A stretch of DNA of 7,253 nucleotides from an uncultured Oscillospiraceae bacterium. Its GTDB lineage: Bacteria > Bacillota > Clostridia > Oscillospirales > Acutalibacteraceae. Positions 6,495-7,253 of this stretch are shown here, in pieces (position 1 is the first letter of the stretch; the number at the start of each line of letters is the position of its first letter). Below the pieces are notes generated by a model. That model had not been told where the DNA came from, made no database searches, and was given only the letters and a program-made list of their open reading frames with translations. A program made the position numbers and the translations under genes. The stretch spans positions 1-7,253 of the forward strand of contig USQH01000070.1 in assembly GCA_900556765.1 (NCBI GenBank), written 5' to 3'.

Positions 6495-6692
6495 ATGCCT
6501 AAGATCAAAACGCACAGCGGTGCAAAAAAGCGTTTTAAGCTCACCAAAAACGGTAAGGTTAAGCGCGCTCATGCTTTCAAATCTCACATTCTCAACAAGA
6601 AGACCACAAAGCGCAAGAGAAATCTTCGCAAGCAGGTAACTGCCGATACGACGAACACAGCGCAGATCAAGCGCCTTATTCCGTACAAATAA
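6495..6692 (+). CDS. rpmI: 50S ribosomal protein L35 (bL35)
   Basis: This is a 65-residue, very basic protein of the large ribosomal subunit. It opens with MPKIKTHSGAKKRFKLTKNG, the L35 hallmark, continues with the KRAHAFKSHILNKKTTKRKRNLR stretch in two overlapping basic blocks, and ends in IKRLIPYK. Length and motifs match the family throughout. AGGGGG at 6481-6486 lies 8 bases before the ATG. It sits 32 bases after infC and 49 bases before rplT, the standard infC-rpmI-rplT order in bacteria. Confidence 0.98.
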   Translation: MPKIKTHSGAKKRFKLTKNGKVKRAHAFKSHILNKKTTKRKRNLRKQVTADTTNTAQIKRLIPYK

Positions 6693-6699
6693 AAATGGA

Positions 6700-6719
6700 G
6701 TGCCGCATGGTTTCGGCAC
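6700..6719 (+). repeat. Hairpin in the rpmI-rplT spacer
   Basis: GTGCCG (6700-6705) pairs perfectly with CGGCAC (6714-6719) around an 8-base loop, 8 bases after the rpmI stop. No T run follows, so it is not an intrinsic terminator. It lies 8 bases before the rplT Shine-Dalgarno (6728-6732) and could influence processing or translation of rplT. Its right arm belongs to a sequence also found in the infC leader. Confidence 0.55.
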
Positions 6720-6741
6720 ATTAAATTGGAGGTATTTATAA

Positions 6742-7101
6742 ATGGCTCGTGTTAAAGGCGCTATGATGACGCGCAAAAGAAGAAAGAAAACTTTAAAACT
6801 CGCAAAGGGTTATTTCGGTGCAAAGTCCAAGCTCTTTAAGACCGCGAAAGAAGCGGTTATGAAGTCCGGCAACTATGCCTATATCGGACGTAAGCAGAAA
6901 AAGCGTGATTTCCGCCGTCTGTGGATCACACGCATTTCAGCCGCTGCTCAGATCAACGGCATGAATTACTCAACCTTTATGAACGGTCTGAAAAAGGCCG
7001 GCATTGAGATCAACCGTAAAATGCTTGCCGAGATCGCTGTCAATGATGCTGACGGATTTGCAGCACTCGTCAAGACCTCAAAGGACGCTTTAGCGAAATA
7101 A
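6742..7101 (+). CDS. rplT: 50S ribosomal protein L20 (bL20)
   Basis: L20 binds 23S rRNA early in 50S assembly and, in several bacteria, represses its own operon by binding the messenger. The 119 residues match the family. The long basic N-terminal extension MARVKGAMMTRKRRKKTLKL and KGYFGAKSKLFKTAKEAVMK is followed by the globular domain with YAYIGRKQKKRDFRRLWITR and LKKAGIEINRKMLAEIA. GGAGG at 6728-6732 lies 9 bases before the ATG. It is the last gene of the infC operon and is followed by a terminator. Its product is the expected regulator of the leader upstream of infC. Confidence 0.98.
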   Translation: MARVKGAMMTRKRRKKTLKLAKGYFGAKSKLFKTAKEAVMKSGNYAYIGRKQKKRDFRRLWITRISAAAQINGMNYSTFMNGLKKAGIEINRKMLAEIAVNDADGFAALVKTSKDALAK

Positions 7102-7105
7102 TTGT

Positions 7106-7136
7106 AAACACGCTCGATGAACTCGGGCGTGTTTTG
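7106..7136 (+). terminator. Intrinsic terminator of the infC-rpmI-rplT operon
   Basis: AAACACGCTCGA (7106-7117) pairs with TCGGGCGTGTTT (7123-7134), 12 pairs including one G-T, around a 5-base loop, and a short T run (7132-7135) follows. It starts 4 bases after the rplT stop. The T run is short, so some read-through into the following methyltransferase gene is plausible. Confidence 0.75.
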
Positions 7137-7173
7137 CTCAATATAAAAGCAGTGATCGGGAAGTGAAAAAACA

Positions 7174-7253
7174 GTGTTCGAGTACATTTCGGGAAAGGAC
7201 AACCCTAAGATAAAGACAACCGCAAAGCTGATTGCATCGTCAAAATATCGCCG
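7174..7253 (+). CDS. TrmH/SpoU-family RNA 2'-O-methyltransferase, N-terminal fragment
   Basis: The frame from GTG 7174 gives 26 codons running off the window: V-F-E-Y-I-S-G-K-D-N-P, then K-I-K-T-T-A-K-L-I-A-S-S-K-Y-R. The pattern I-[ST]-x-x-x-NPxIK-x(3)-KL...KYR is typical of the start of SpoU/TrmH rRNA methyltransferases, where it belongs to the small substrate-binding domain ahead of the knotted catalytic domain. GGGAAG at 7158-7163 lies 10 bases upstream, and the frame is closed by TGA at 7153, so GTG is the best start seen; the GTG at 7163 is in another frame and soon stops. In many Firmicutes such a gene follows rplT, which supports the call. The catalytic part is outside the window. Confidence 0.7.
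   Translation, partial: MFEYISGKDNPKIKTTAKLIASSKYR

Overview
The window reads as chromosomal DNA of a low-to-mid GC Gram-positive bacterium of the class Clostridia, probably a gut-type Oscillospirales/Ruminococcaceae relative. This rests on strong AGGAGG-type ribosome binding sites, B. subtilis-like sigma-A promoters, the Firmicutes lon-engB pair, an infC-rpmI-rplT operon behind a terminator-containing leader, and a VanY-type carboxypeptidase. The taxon is an inference from gene content and order, not from a search.

Layout. At the left edge is a short ORF (13-219) resembling the membrane-anchored small proteins of clostridial phages, possibly frameshifted. A spacer (220-412) follows and holds a strong hairpin that ends the enolase transcript. 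Enolase (eno) lies on the minus strand at 413-1681. Between eno and lon, about 120 bases carry two divergent promoters and a 9-bp inverted repeat placed around the lon promoter. On the plus strand, lon (1802-4192), engB/ysxC (4202-4792) and a vanY-like peptidase (4807-5736) are packed with 9- and 14-base gaps and look like one operon. A new sigma-A promoter sits immediately after the vanY stop. It drives a roughly 165-base leader with an intrinsic terminator, then infC (starting at ATT 5941), rpmI and rplT. A terminator follows rplT, and the window ends in the first codons of a TrmH/SpoU-type RNA methyltransferase.

Together the genes cover glycolysis (eno), protein quality control (lon), ribosome assembly (engB), cell-wall peptide trimming (vanY-like) and translation initiation and ribosome structure (infC, rpmI, rplT). 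The regulatory content is richer than the gene content. The infC leader looks like an L20-type transcription attenuator, IF3 uses the rare AUU start, and a 17-18 base sequence in the leader recurs just before rplT.

I see no CRISPR array, insertion sequence, tRNA or rRNA. I see no convincing previously undescribed multi-gene system. The points worth checking are regulatory, plus the possible phage remnant at the left edge.
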